A stretch of 64,000 bases of DNA from Geobacillus vulcani PSS1 (lineage in GTDB: Bacteria > Bacillota > Bacilli > Bacillales > Anoxybacillaceae). The notes below the pieces were generated by a model that did no database searches, was not told the origin of the DNA, and saw only the letters and a list, made by a program, of their open reading frames with translations. Location of the stretch: NCBI RefSeq assembly GCF_000733845.1, contig NZ_JPOI01000001.1:1217501-1281500 (forward strand). The letters run 5' to 3'. Both the position numbers and the translations under genes were made by a program. Shown piece by piece: positions 54,392-63,712 of the stretch (the first letter of the stretch is position 1; each line of letters opens with the position of its first letter).

Positions 54392-55840
54392 TTGTTCGCA
54401 GCATTCAAGCGTTTAGGAGCGGATTCGCTCCTTTACGCGTTTATGAACGTCGGCACGAAGCTGATCGCGTTTTTGATGCTGCCGGTTTATACAAGCTATT
54501 TGTCCAAGGCGCAGTATGGAGCGGTCTACTTGATTGACCAATGGACGTCGATGCTGACGTTTCTCGTCATTTTTGGAACGGATTCGGCGCTCTCTTTTTA
54601 CTATTACGACACGGATGACAAAGAGAAGCGCCTTTTGTATGTGCGGAACGTCATGTATGTTCGGCTGTTCATAGTCGCTCTCTTGTTTTTCGCCGTCGTG
54701 GTGGCTGGACCATGGATAGCGCATGCCCTGTTGGATGAGCCTGGCGATGTCGATTTGTTGTATCTTAGTCTTATGACCTTGTTGCTTGATACGATTTTCG
54801 TTGTAGCGACAACGGTCATGCGCTTTGAATTTCGGACGAAATCGGTCGTCATCTGGACGCTGGTGAAGATGTCGCTGGTCGCCGTGCTGTCGTACGCGGC
54901 ACTCCGTTGGTTGGCGGCCACTCCCGAAGGATTGCTGATGGGCCGCCTAGTCAGCAGCGCACTCGTCTTTTTGTTGATGCTTCACTTCACGGTAAAGTAC
55001 ATGGTGTGGCGTGTGCGTTGGGATGTAGTCAAGCAGCTTTTGGCTTACGGGGCGCCGCTTGTGCCGACTTCGCTCGCCTTTTGGGCGATCGCCAATGTCA
55101 GCACATTGTTTCTCAAACATTTTGCCTCATTGGAGGAAGTGGGAGTGTTTGGGGTAGCCTTACGGTTGGCGACGGTGATTACCTTGATTACGAGCGGGGT
55201 GCAAATGGCTTGGCGGCCGTATTCGATGTCGATGAAAGATCGCCCTGGACACCGTGAGCTGTTTGCGAAAGTGTATATGGCGCTTCTTGTCATCGGAGCC
55301 GTGGGTTTGGTGGCGATCGCGACGGTAAGTCCGTGGCTGGTCGAGACGTTTTTCAAGCCGGAATACCGGGAAGCATCCGCTTATATCCCGTTTTTGTCGG
55401 CCGTGACCTTTTTGAATTTTTATTATTTGATTTTGTCCACCGGTTTATTTTTGACAAAGGAAACCGGCTATATTTCACGAGTGTTCACGTTAGCAGCGCT
55501 TCTTCACCTTGTGTTGAACGCCGTTTTGGTGCCGCTTTGGCTCAGCTGGGGGGCGGTTGCAGCCAGCCTCATGACGTATATGGTCGCTGTGGCTTTCATT
55601 TTTCGCAAAAGCCAGCAAGTGTATCCCGTGCCGGTGTCATGGAAAAAGATGAATTTCATTTTGGTCGGTACATTGCTCGCCCTCATCGTCATCGTCTATG
55701 TCCAGCAGGCGCCGCTTGCTGACGGTTGGGTGCTCGCTGGTTGGGGCTTGTTTGCCGCCATGCTGTTTGCCACCCGGGTTGATCGTGATTTGCGGCGTCC
55801 GGTGCGCACGATCGAGGGAGAAAATGTGCAAAATACTTGA
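54392..55840 (+). CDS. Wzx-type flippase of the SCWP operon
   Basis: A 482-residue MATE/MOP-like membrane protein with about 12-14 helices (MNVGTKLIAFLMLPVYTSYL at the start, GAPLVPTSLAFWAIAN in the middle). It would flip the lipid-linked SCWP repeat unit. TTG 54392 starts one base after the previous stop, so it is probably coupled. It is not closely similar to the Wzx at 9433, meaning two separate export routes. Confidence 0.88.
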   Translation: MFAAFKRLGADSLLYAFMNVGTKLIAFLMLPVYTSYLSKAQYGAVYLIDQWTSMLTFLVIFGTDSALSFYYYDTDDKEKRLLYVRNVMYVRLFIVALLFFAVVVAGPWIAHALLDEPGDVDLLYLSLMTLLLDTIFVVATTVMRFEFRTKSVVIWTLVKMSLVAVLSYAALRWLAATPEGLLMGRLVSSALVFLLMLHFTVKYMVWRVRWDVVKQLLAYGAPLVPTSLAFWAIANVSTLFLKHFASLEEVGVFGVALRLATVITLITSGVQMAWRPYSMSMKDRPGHRELFAKVYMALLVIGAVGLVAIATVSPWLVETFFKPEYREASAYIPFLSAVTFLNFYYLILSTGLFLTKETGYISRVFTLAALLHLVLNAVLVPLWLSWGAVAASLMTYMVAVAFIFRKSQQVYPVPVSWKKMNFILVGTLLALIVIVYVQQAPLADGWVLAGWGLFAAMLFATRVDRDLRRPVRTIEGENVQNT

Positions 55841-55872
55841 TAACCGGTCATCTGATCTAGGAGGTGTTTCAG

Positions 55873-56931
55873 ATGAAAATTGCCACCGTGTTGGGCGCCA
55901 GACCGCAGTTTATCAAGGCTGCCCCCGTCTCGCGCGTCTTGCGAAAACAATATACCGAAGTGCTGATCCATACCGGGCAACACTATGATCCAAATATGTC
56001 GGCCATTTTTTTTGAGGAGTTGAACATTCCGACGCCTGACTACTATCTTGGGGTAGGCTCAGGCAGCCATGGAAAGCAAACAGGGGAAATGCTCATCAAA
56101 ATTGAGGAAATCGTTCTGAAGGAAAAACCGGATTATGTGCTCGTCTATGGCGATACCAACTCGACGCTCGCGGGCGCTCTTGTCGCGGCGAAGCTCCATA
56201 TTCCCGTCATCCATGTCGAAGCCGGACTGCGCAGCTTCAACAAGCAGATGCCGGAAGAAATCAACCGCATTATGACCGATCATGTCTCCGAGCTCTTATT
56301 TTGCCCAACGGAGACAGCCGTGGAAAATTTACGCAAAGAAAACATTACGCGAAACGTCTGGAATGTCGGCGACGTCATGTATGACGCCATTTTGTACAAC
56401 AAAGAGCTCGCACAGCGCCAATCGACGATTTTGGCTGATTTGTCGCTGGCGGAACAATCCTACTACTTGATCACCATTCACCGAGCGGAAAATACCGATG
56501 ACCCCGACAAATTGAAAGCCATTTTGGCTGCCTTTGCGGACATCGACGGCACGAAAGTGTGGCCGATTCATCCGCGGACGCGGCATAAGCTGGAAGAATA
56601 CGGGTTGGACGTCTCAACGATCCCCGGGCTTCGGCTGATCGATCCGGTCGGTTATTTGGACATGCTGAGGCTGGAGAGCGGCGCGAAAAAAATCATCACC
56701 GATTCAGGCGGCGTGCAAAAGGAAGCCTATTTCCTGCGCGTGCCTTGCGTAACGGTGCGCGAACAAACTGAATGGGTGGAAACGCTCGAAGGGGGAGCGA
56801 ACATCTTAACCGGCACGGACCGCGAGAAGATCGTCGCGGCGGTTCACAAGGAAGTCGCCCCCGTTTATGCGGACGTCTTTGGCGATGGGCATGCGGCGGA
56901 GAAAATCGTGGCGGCGATCGGGCAGCGATAA
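55873..56931 (+). CDS. UDP-GlcNAc3NAcA 2-epimerase, WbpI-type
   Basis: A 352-residue epimerase of the WecB family. The start KIATVLGARPQFIKAAPVSR, HTGQHYDPNMSAIFFEELNI, GVGSGSHGKQTGEMLI, YGDTNSTLAGALVAAKL and HVEAGLRSFNKQMPEEINR are all present. The GVGSGSHG segment and the DYYLGVG context are of WbpI kind more than of WecB kind. WbpI turns UDP-GlcNAc3NAcA into UDP-ManNAc3NAcA, the sugar of the SCWP in wild-type G. stearothermophilus. ATG 55873 has taggaggtg upstream. Confidence 0.92.
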   Translation: MKIATVLGARPQFIKAAPVSRVLRKQYTEVLIHTGQHYDPNMSAIFFEELNIPTPDYYLGVGSGSHGKQTGEMLIKIEEIVLKEKPDYVLVYGDTNSTLAGALVAAKLHIPVIHVEAGLRSFNKQMPEEINRIMTDHVSELLFCPTETAVENLRKENITRNVWNVGDVMYDAILYNKELAQRQSTILADLSLAEQSYYLITIHRAENTDDPDKLKAILAAFADIDGTKVWPIHPRTRHKLEEYGLDVSTIPGLRLIDPVGYLDMLRLESGAKKIITDSGGVQKEAYFLRVPCVTVREQTEWVETLEGGANILTGTDREKIVAAVHKEVAPVYADVFGDGHAAEKIVAAIGQR

Positions 56932-56943
56932 GGGTGCGTCGGC

Positions 56944-58332
56944 ATGTTGGACGTGTTGATTTGGTTGATCGTTTTTGTCGCCTCCACCTTGATGTTTCGC
57001 TATGCAGCGGGGACGCTTTCATTGACGGCGCCTAACCTAGTGTCGATTGTGTACTATTACTCGTTTCTTCTGTCGAGCTTCATTGGCGCGTTGCTGATCG
57101 CAATGGGAATGGATCATTACTACATGATTCGCAAGTTGTTTCGGCCCGAAGAATACCGACAGATTGGGTTTTTCGTCGTCAGCTTCGTTATGATTGTGTT
57201 CCCGCTGTCGATGGTGGTCGTTTCAAGGCTGTTCGGATTTGAAGCTAGGCAGGAGTTTCGCGCTTATATGCGCAAGCCGCTTTCCCCGTTGACCGGAGCG
57301 ACAGGCAATCAAGTGTTTTATTCGTTTTTGGCCCTGTCCCTGCTCAGTTTTGCCGCCATTGCGTACATGATTTGGAAAACACCGACGATTCCAGTGTTTG
57401 CGCTATTTACTGGGACAGACGAAAGCTTGGCGGCGTTGCGCATTGAGGCATCGCGTCATTTTGCCGGAAATGTGCTGTTCCGCAATATTTTTGCCATTAC
57501 GCTTACGCCGCTGTTATCATTGGCCGCCTATTTGTTTGCCGTGCTCACAAACGAATGGCGGTGGAAGTTGTTGTTTCTTGGCCTGTTCGTCGGAGCGGTA
57601 TTCGTCAATGTGTATGATTTGGCGAAGTCACCGATTTTCTTTTATGTAATGATGTTTTTGCTCCTGCGCATTTATGTGGGAAAAACAAAGCTATCGGCGG
57701 CGAAACTAGCGCTCTACGGTGGGGTCGGGGCGCTCGTGCTCATCGGCATGTACATGGTCATCCAAGGGGTGCGGGACATTGACACGTTTTTGTCTTATAA
57801 TAAAGGTCCTATTGGCCGTATGATTTTCGCTCAAATCGCGCCGACGTTTCTTCATTTGAACATGTTCGGCGAAGCGCTGCCGTTTCTTTATGGAAAAAGC
57901 CTTCCATCATTTTTGACCAACTTGTTTGATGTTGAGAATGTTCGCTCCGCTCGCCTCGTGATGGCGCACGTATTCCCGGAGCGGATCGAAGACGGGACAG
58001 GAGGAGTGCTCAACACGCTTTTTGTCGCTGAGGCGTATGCGAACTTCGGCTATGTGGGAATCGTCGTCGGCACGCTCTATGTCGGCGTTGTGACGCAGCT
58101 GTTGTACATTGGGTTTCTACGTCTTCCGAAAAATCCTTTGTTTTTAAGTTTGTTCGTTTATTTTTCCATTAACATCCCCCGCACCCTTGTCGGTGGGTTC
58201 ACCGATTTTTTGTTCAATCCGACCTGGGTGCTGATCGTGGCGTTGTTTGGCGGCATGGCGCTATGGCTGCGGGTGCAGGGGGACTTACGGGCATGGTTTG
58301 CAGCGAAAAGGCGAATCACGGATGAGGGATGA
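56944..58332 (+). CDS. Wzy-type polymerase of the SCWP operon
   Basis: A 462-residue membrane protein with about 12 hydrophobic helices and a large outer loop at about 290-370 (YNKGPIGRMIFAQIAPTFLH, GTGGVLNTLFVAEAYANFGYVG). The last motif (F..EAY.NFG..G) is common to O-antigen polymerases. It would polymerise the SCWP repeat unit. It is distinct from the Wzy of the first cluster at 16531. Gap to the epimerase gene is 12 bases. Confidence 0.8.
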   Translation: MLDVLIWLIVFVASTLMFRYAAGTLSLTAPNLVSIVYYYSFLLSSFIGALLIAMGMDHYYMIRKLFRPEEYRQIGFFVVSFVMIVFPLSMVVVSRLFGFEARQEFRAYMRKPLSPLTGATGNQVFYSFLALSLLSFAAIAYMIWKTPTIPVFALFTGTDESLAALRIEASRHFAGNVLFRNIFAITLTPLLSLAAYLFAVLTNEWRWKLLFLGLFVGAVFVNVYDLAKSPIFFYVMMFLLLRIYVGKTKLSAAKLALYGGVGALVLIGMYMVIQGVRDIDTFLSYNKGPIGRMIFAQIAPTFLHLNMFGEALPFLYGKSLPSFLTNLFDVENVRSARLVMAHVFPERIEDGTGGVLNTLFVAEAYANFGYVGIVVGTLYVGVVTQLLYIGFLRLPKNPLFLSLFVYFSINIPRTLVGGFTDFLFNPTWVLIVALFGGMALWLRVQGDLRAWFAAKRRITDEG

Positions 58333-59448
58333 ATGATGAAAACCGTATTGATTTATTACCCGTTTTCACTCGCCGCGGAACGAAACAGCGGGTCCAAGCT
58401 GCGGCCGTATGAAATGCATCAGGCGTTTTTGCGTTGGGGAGCGAAGGAGGGAGTGGACGTTCTTCTGATTGCTGGCACGTCCGCCGAGCGGGAAAAGCAA
58501 TTTCAAGAGCTCCGCAGCCAAGGCAAGCTCGATGATGTCTGGTTTTGCTATATGGAAAACCAGACGATTCCGCTTTGGCTCACTGACCCAGGACACCGGC
58601 CGCAGCGTCCGTTCGTCGATCGGGATGTGCTCCGCTACCTGAAAGGCCGCAACGTTCCCATTGGCGTCTTTTACCGCGACGTCTATTGGAAGTTCCCTGA
58701 TTTGTATCCGCTCCGCGGTTGGAAAAAAGCGGCCATGCAAATGATATACCGTTGGGAAGAACGGTTTTATGAGCGGTACTGCGATGTCATCTTTTTGCCG
58801 AGCCTCGAAATGGGAACATACGTCGCGATCCGCCGCCCGATGGTCGATTTGCCGCCGGGTGGGAAGCAAAAGCCGTTTCAGCGGTCCGGGACGGCAAAAC
58901 AGCCGCTGAATGCCATTTATGTCGGCGGCATCAACAATGCCGACTACGGGCTTCCGCTCCTGCTTGAGGCGATTCGCCTGGCCAACCGCCGTGAGCCGCT
59001 TGTTTCGCTCACCGTCGTCTGCCGAAAAGACGAGTACGAGCGGCAGCCGCTTGCGGTGAAAGAAGAGCTTGCCGCCTTGCAAGTGCGCGTCGAGCACGTC
59101 AGCGGCGAAGCGCTCGACCGTTTGTATGCGGAGATGGATTTCGCCTTCATCCCGCGGCGGCGGAGCGAGTACAATGATTTTTCCGTTCCCGTCAAACTGG
59201 TCGACTATCTGTCGAGCGGCCTGCCGATTGTTGCCACCGCTTGTTCGGCGCAAAAGCGATTGATTGAAGCGGATGGGTATGGCGTCATTTGCGACGACAA
59301 CCCGTCGTCGATGGCAGAAGCGATCGCCAAGATGGCGGACATGCTCGAGGAGTGCCGCTTGCGCATTGCGCAGACGTTTATGGCGAAACATTCATGGGAA
59401 GCGAGAGTGGAAAAGGTGAAAGAAACGTTGGTGGGGGGCCTCCGATGA
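58333..59448 (+). CDS. GT-B glycosyltransferase (first of three)
   Basis: A 371-residue GT-B-like enzyme. The N-terminal half starts YYPFSLAAERNSGSKLRPYEM; the C-terminal half has AIYVGGINNADYGLPLLLEAI and EYNDFSVPVKLVDYLSSGLPIVA, resembling GT4 donor sites. Donor sugar is not readable. ATG 58333 or 58336 may be used. Overlap ATGA with the next gene. It may transfer one of the three sugars added to the TagO product. Confidence 0.82.
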   Translation: MMKTVLIYYPFSLAAERNSGSKLRPYEMHQAFLRWGAKEGVDVLLIAGTSAEREKQFQELRSQGKLDDVWFCYMENQTIPLWLTDPGHRPQRPFVDRDVLRYLKGRNVPIGVFYRDVYWKFPDLYPLRGWKKAAMQMIYRWEERFYERYCDVIFLPSLEMGTYVAIRRPMVDLPPGGKQKPFQRSGTAKQPLNAIYVGGINNADYGLPLLLEAIRLANRREPLVSLTVVCRKDEYERQPLAVKEELAALQVRVEHVSGEALDRLYAEMDFAFIPRRRSEYNDFSVPVKLVDYLSSGLPIVATACSAQKRLIEADGYGVICDDNPSSMAEAIAKMADMLEECRLRIAQTFMAKHSWEARVEKVKETLVGGLR

Positions 59449-60527
59449 AAGTCGCCTTATTGGCTCCAAGCAAATCGATCCATACGTATAAGTGGGCCCG
59501 CTTTTACCAAACGCAAGGCATCGACGTGAAAGTCGTGACGTTTAAAGACCATTACGGGCCGGAGCAAGCGAAAGAAGTCGAGACAGTCGTGCTGCCGAAA
59601 TGGCTGCCGGGGAAGTTGTCGTATTTTTCCACTGTCTTTGCGCTAAAGCGCCTGCTCGCTTCGTTTCAACCAGATATTTTGCACGCTCATTATGCCTCCA
59701 GCTACGGGTTGATCGGGGCGCTTGCGGGGTATCATCCGTTTTACGTCTCCGTCTGGGGACGCGACGTGTATCAGTTTCCGAATGCCAATCGCTGGAACCG
59801 ACGGATGCTTGAATATACATTGCAGCGAGCGGATGTCATTTGTTCGACAAGTCATGTGATGGCGAAAGAAACCGGAAAGTATACGGACAAACCGATCGAG
59901 GTGACGCCGTTTGGGGTGGATGTCGCCCGCTTCAAACCATTGCCGAAACAGCCGAAACGGACCGTGACGATTGGCACAGTGAAAGCTCTTTCCGACAAGT
60001 ACGGGATCGCTGATTTGATTCGAGCGTTTGCCGTTGTGCACGAGCGGCATCCACAAACGGAGCTGTTGATCGTCGGCGATGGGCCGCAGCGAAGTGAATA
60101 CGAGGAGCTGTGCGCCCGCCTCGGCATCCAATCCGTGACGAAGTTTGTCGGCAAAGTTCCGAACGAACAAGTGCCACTGTACATCAATCAAATGGATATT
60201 TTCGCCGTGCCTTCGACTGAAGACAGCGAAAGTTTTGGCGTTGCCGCCGTCGAGGCGATGGCGTGCGGCGTTCCCGTTGTCGTCTCCAACGTCGGTGGGT
60301 TGCCGGAAGTCGTCCGTGAGGGAACAACGGGGTTGATTGTGCCGAAAAACAGTCCGGAAAAGCTAGCGGAGGCGTTCGAACGGCTGCTGCTTGATGAGAG
60401 GCTGCGGCAACGAATGGGGGAAAACGGCGTCAACCATGTTCATGAACATTACGATTGGACGGAAAATGCGATGCGCATGATCCGATTGTATGAACAAACA
60501 TTGAAAGGCGGTGGAGGGAGTCGATGA
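59445..60527 (+). CDS. GT4 glycosyltransferase (second of three)
   Basis: A 360-residue retaining GT4. Motifs: KVALLAPSKSIHTYKWARFY, ISVWGRD-like VSVWGRDVYQFP, IGTVKALSDKYGIADLIRAF and the donor motif EDSESFGVAAVEAMACGVPVVV. ATG 59445 overlaps the previous stop; the longer frame from 59289 is within the upstream gene. A retaining enzyme could add the alpha-glucose of the SCWP repeat; this is inferred. Confidence 0.9.
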   Translation: MKVALLAPSKSIHTYKWARFYQTQGIDVKVVTFKDHYGPEQAKEVETVVLPKWLPGKLSYFSTVFALKRLLASFQPDILHAHYASSYGLIGALAGYHPFYVSVWGRDVYQFPNANRWNRRMLEYTLQRADVICSTSHVMAKETGKYTDKPIEVTPFGVDVARFKPLPKQPKRTVTIGTVKALSDKYGIADLIRAFAVVHERHPQTELLIVGDGPQRSEYEELCARLGIQSVTKFVGKVPNEQVPLYINQMDIFAVPSTEDSESFGVAAVEAMACGVPVVVSNVGGLPEVVREGTTGLIVPKNSPEKLAEAFERLLLDERLRQRMGENGVNHVHEHYDWTENAMRMIRLYEQTLKGGGGSR

Positions 60528-60790
60528 GGAACAAAGCCGTCATGTCAGCCGCCGCGGTTGGTGCTCGTTTGTTGCCGAAAGCGGCGGCTAGGACGCGAAG
60601 CCGGCGGCTTTACGTTGGCAAGCTCGTGATGGCCGTTGGCTTACGGCAACGACTATACATCCAAGGACAGCGGAACGATGCCAGGGGGGCGTTGCCCTTT
60701 TTCCATGCCTCGTTTGCGCTCACCTCTTGGCGCTCGAAATGGAACGTTTGTTTGCGATTTTGGGGGAAAGTGGTGTGGAGCGGACGATGA
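60524..60790 (+). CDS. Small basic reading frame between two GT genes (doubtful)
   Basis: An 88-residue Arg/Ala-rich frame that overlaps the stop of the gene before and the start of the gene after by ATGA at each end, so it would be coupled on both sides. There is no family I know, no signal peptide, and the amino-acid mix (many Arg, Trp) is unlike a normal gene. It may be a chance frame in a remnant of older coding sequence. Confidence 0.3.
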   Translation: MRNKAVMSAAAVGARLLPKAAARTRSRRLYVGKLVMAVGLRQRLYIQGQRNDARGALPFFHASFALTSWRSKWNVCLRFWGKVVWSGR

Positions 60791-62043
60791 GGATCATTTA
60801 CCTATGCCAACACTTCCCACCGGAAACGGGCGCACCGCAAATTCGTGTGTATGAGGTGAGCAAAGAGCTGATCAAACGGGGGCATCAAGTGGAAGTGCTC
60901 ACGGCATTCCCGCATCATCCGCACGGCGTCATCCCGGAGCCATACCGCGGCCTGTTTTATTTGTTTGAACAATGGGACGGCATTCCCGTTCATCGGACAT
61001 GGATTTATCCGTCGCCAAAGGGGAGCTTTTGGAAGCGACTCGCTTCGTATTTTTCATTTACGTTCAGCTCGTTTTATTCATTGCTTGTGAAAGCGAAGCC
61101 GACGGATGTGATCATTTGCAATTCCCCGCCGTTGTTTTTAGGGATCACCGGGTACGTGGGCGCGAAGTTGAAACGGGCGAAGTTTGTTTTCAACGTCGCT
61201 GACATTTGGCCGGAATCGGCCGTTGAGCTCGGCATTTTGAAAAATCGGCTGTTCATCCGAATGGCGAGATGGCTCGAGCTGTTTTTATACCGGAAGGCTT
61301 GGAAAATCGCTGCCGCGACAGAAGGCATTCGCGATTATATGATTGAACAAGGAAAGGCGCCCGAGGATGTCTTTTTATTGCCGAACGGCGTCAACACGGA
61401 TGTGTTTCGCCCGCTGCCGAAAAACAAAGAGTTGCTTGCGGAATTAGGGCTCGAAGGAAAAGTGGTGTTTACGTACGCCGGAACGATGGGATACGCCCAA
61501 GGGCTCGATTCGGTGTTGCGGGCGGCGGCCATCGTCAAAGCAAAAGATGAACGGGCGCATTTCCTGTTTGTCGGCGACGGCCAAGAGCGAGAAAAGTTGA
61601 TGGCGTTAAAAGAAGAGCTTGGCCTTGACAACGTGACGTTTTACGGATCCGTTCCGGTTGAGAAGATGCCAGCGATTTTCTCCATCACCGATTACAGCAT
61701 CGTTTCGTTGCGCAATATCGATTTGTTTAAAGGAGCAAGGCCGTCGAAAATTTTCCCGGCGATCGCCACCGGAACCCCGGTGCTGTATTGCGGCGAAGGG
61801 GAGAGCGCAGAGATTTTAGAAACATACCATTGCGGAAAAATCGCTCCTCCAGAAAATCCTGAACAGATCGCTGCCGCGGTTCTCGAGTTGCTTTGCCTTC
61901 CGAGCGAGGAATACGAAAAGATGGCGGAAAATGGGCGCAAGTTGGCGGTGGAGCAATATTCTTGGAAGCGAATTGTTGATGATTTGCTTCACGCCCTTAG
62001 CGATGAAACAAATCGCGAATCCGTTTGGCCGGCAGAACAATAA
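60787..62043 (+). CDS. GT4 glycosyltransferase, WbuB-like (third of three)
   Basis: A 418-residue GT-B enzyme. The start IIYLCQHFPPETGAPQIRVY, DVIICNSPPLFLGITGYVG, VFNVADIWPESAVELGIL and TYAGTMGYAQGLDSVLRAA are marks of the WbuB-like GT4 group, which includes transferases for N-acetylated amino sugars. The donor site is in the FSITDYSIVSLRNIDLFKGARPSKIF segment. It may transfer a diacetamido-uronic acid. ATG 60787 is chosen; the frame is open from 60727. A terminator follows, ending the operon. Confidence 0.9.
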   Translation: MRIIYLCQHFPPETGAPQIRVYEVSKELIKRGHQVEVLTAFPHHPHGVIPEPYRGLFYLFEQWDGIPVHRTWIYPSPKGSFWKRLASYFSFTFSSFYSLLVKAKPTDVIICNSPPLFLGITGYVGAKLKRAKFVFNVADIWPESAVELGILKNRLFIRMARWLELFLYRKAWKIAAATEGIRDYMIEQGKAPEDVFLLPNGVNTDVFRPLPKNKELLAELGLEGKVVFTYAGTMGYAQGLDSVLRAAAIVKAKDERAHFLFVGDGQEREKLMALKEELGLDNVTFYGSVPVEKMPAIFSITDYSIVSLRNIDLFKGARPSKIFPAIATGTPVLYCGEGESAEILETYHCGKIAPPENPEQIAAAVLELLCLPSEEYEKMAENGRKLAVEQYSWKRIVDDLLHALSDETNRESVWPAEQ

Positions 62044-62048
62044 AAAAG

Positions 62049-62095
62049 GAAAGGGCGTCAGCTTATAAGCAGGATGCCCTTTCTTTTCTTTTAGG
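62049..62095 (+). terminator. Terminator of the SCWP operon
   Basis: GAAAGGGCGTC pairs with GATGCCCTTTC (62073-62083), followed by TTTTCTTTT. Confidence 0.85.
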
Positions 62096-62124
62096 GGAAA
62101 AGTGGCTATGTTTCCATTTGGATA

Positions 62125-62269
62125 GATGCAACGAAGACGTGGAACAGATTCTTGACGGAAAAGCGGTTGGTCCATGTTCGACTGTCGAAAGCAAGCCAAG
62201 GCGTGACGGAAGACCGAACAACCGCCTGCTTCACAGACTCCTCGATGGGCCTGGAAGCGGCGTGGTTCG
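62125..62269 (+). repeat. Dispersed hairpin repeat, copy 2
   Basis: A near-complete copy of 41173-41338 without the extra 20 bases. In this copy the flanking words TCGACTGTCGA (about 62179-62189) and TCGACAGTCGA (about 62276-62286) are also complementary, so the whole 3' half can fold. It lies just after the SCWP operon terminator. Confidence 0.8.
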
Positions 62270-62374
62270 GTCGCTCGACAGTCGATCCCCTCCTCGGTAA
62301 AAGCTGCAAATGGGAAAGCTTCAAACATGGCCTCTATATGGAATGATCGTTTTCTTTATCCAATGGCCATGCGA

Positions 62375-63709
62375 TCACTCGAACGAGACTTCCGCCCCAC
62401 GGAAGTAATGCTCTAAAATTTGCTCTGCCGTCCATCCGCGCTCGGCGAATGCTTTTGCTCCGTATTGGCTCATGCCGATCCGGTGCCCCCATCCTTTTCC
62501 AGTGACAGTGATCGAGCTAACCCCTGACGGCGAGGCAGAAAGCGGCACGATGCCATCCGTTGTTTGCACCTTGATTCCTTCGACGCCGGCGAGCGAAACG
62601 GTTCCGCTCCCTGTTTGGACGGAGTAAGATGACAAGGAAGAGGCGGCGATGTTGCCGCTGGCCGTTTGAATCGACACGGATGGTCCGCTTTTTTGCACTT
62701 GAATGTCAAACCAGTTGGACGGCAAGATGCCGTAAAATTGATTGCCGTCTAGCGGGAATAGTTTGCGGATGGTCGTCTCATTGCCTTTCACCGTTTTTTC
62801 GCCTGCCGAGGTTTCAATCGTGACGGCACCCACTTCTCCGTTCGCGCCGGTTTTGGCAATCGAAACGTCGTATAAAACGACTGATGGATCGGTGAACCCG
62901 AACGAACGCAACAGCACAGCTGGGGAGAAGGTGAATGACCATCGGCTGTATGGCGATGATTCATACGGGTCATCGACGCTCGCTAAATATGGGTAGGCGG
63001 TTTGCGACGAGTTCCAGACGTCGCTTACATTGGCGGTTCTGCCGCCGCTTGTCGAGTGGTAATACGTTTCAATGACACTGCCATTATATTTCAGATACAA
63101 TCCTCTTGTCGCATCCACTGCCGCGTTCGATCGTGGAGATTCTCCATCATATCCTTTATACGTCTGTGTGTTTGGATTGGTCGTCAAACTTGTTTTATGT
63201 TTATAGGCATAGTTTCGGGCCGCAATGGCTTGCGCCTTCAGCGCTTCGAGCGGCCAAGAGGCAGGCATCTCGCTCGGTACGACTCCTTTTAAATAATCTT
63301 CCATATCTAAAATATTGACAGCATACAAGACGTTGCTTTGCAAGCGAATGTCGACGCTGCCGCGATAACGGGTTTGATTCACTTTCACCAGCGACAAAGG
63401 CGCAGCGCCGATCGTTTCTTGAATGGTAAATCCCGTGCTTGAAAAATCCGTTTTTCCGTTGTACGTGACAAACACGGTCGAAGAGGAAGACCGGAATGTC
63501 AGGCTTGTCCCGCTTGGCAGCGGGGTGATCGTCAACGTCTCTTTATTGACGATTTGATAGTTTCCTTCGACGGCGACTGTCACCGATGTCCCTTTATATA
63601 CAAGGACTTGCACGGGATTGTTGTACGTTTTCACCCCAGCGGCGTTCGAAGCGGAAGGAGAGATGATGAGCAAAAACAGGCCGACGGCCAACCACGCCAA
63701 TTTTTTCAC
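62375..63709 (-). CDS. Secreted SpoIID/LytB-domain protein
   Basis: A 444-residue exported protein with GTG start. Signal peptide to about 23, then a beta-rich N-terminal region and the SpoIID domain at about 125-440: Glu147 in VPSEMPASW (the catalytic residue in SpoIID), LKAQAIAARNYAYK, STSGGRTANVSDVW, and the end motif GWGHRIGMSQYGAKAFAERG. SpoIID cuts peptidoglycan strands that lack stem peptides; LytB is an amidase enhancer. It is coupled to the SH3b gene upstream, 3 bases apart. Confidence 0.92.
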   Translation of the reverse strand: MKKLAWLAVGLFLLIISPSASNAAGVKTYNNPVQVLVYKGTSVTVAVEGNYQIVNKETLTITPLPSGTSLTFRSSSSTVFVTYNGKTDFSSTGFTIQETIGAAPLSLVKVNQTRYRGSVDIRLQSNVLYAVNILDMEDYLKGVVPSEMPASWPLEALKAQAIAARNYAYKHKTSLTTNPNTQTYKGYDGESPRSNAAVDATRGLYLKYNGSVIETYYHSTSGGRTANVSDVWNSSQTAYPYLASVDDPYESSPYSRWSFTFSPAVLLRSFGFTDPSVVLYDVSIAKTGANGEVGAVTIETSAGEKTVKGNETTIRKLFPLDGNQFYGILPSNWFDIQVQKSGPSVSIQTASGNIAASSLSSYSVQTGSGTVSLAGVEGIKVQTTDGIVPLSASPSGVSSITVTGKGWGHRIGMSQYGAKAFAERGWTAEQILEHYFRGAEVSFE

Positions 63710-63712
63710 CGT

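Noticed and set aside
55873..56931. Plain UDP-GlcNAc 2-epimerase (WecB) making UDP-ManNAc
   Set aside because: The GVGSGSHG context and the presence of WbpB-, WbpE- and WbpD-type genes favour the WbpI role; WecB activity is not fully excluded.
58366..59391. Minus-strand frame of 341 codons opposite a glycosyltransferase gene
   Set aside because: Antisense to a well-supported gene and without family signatures.
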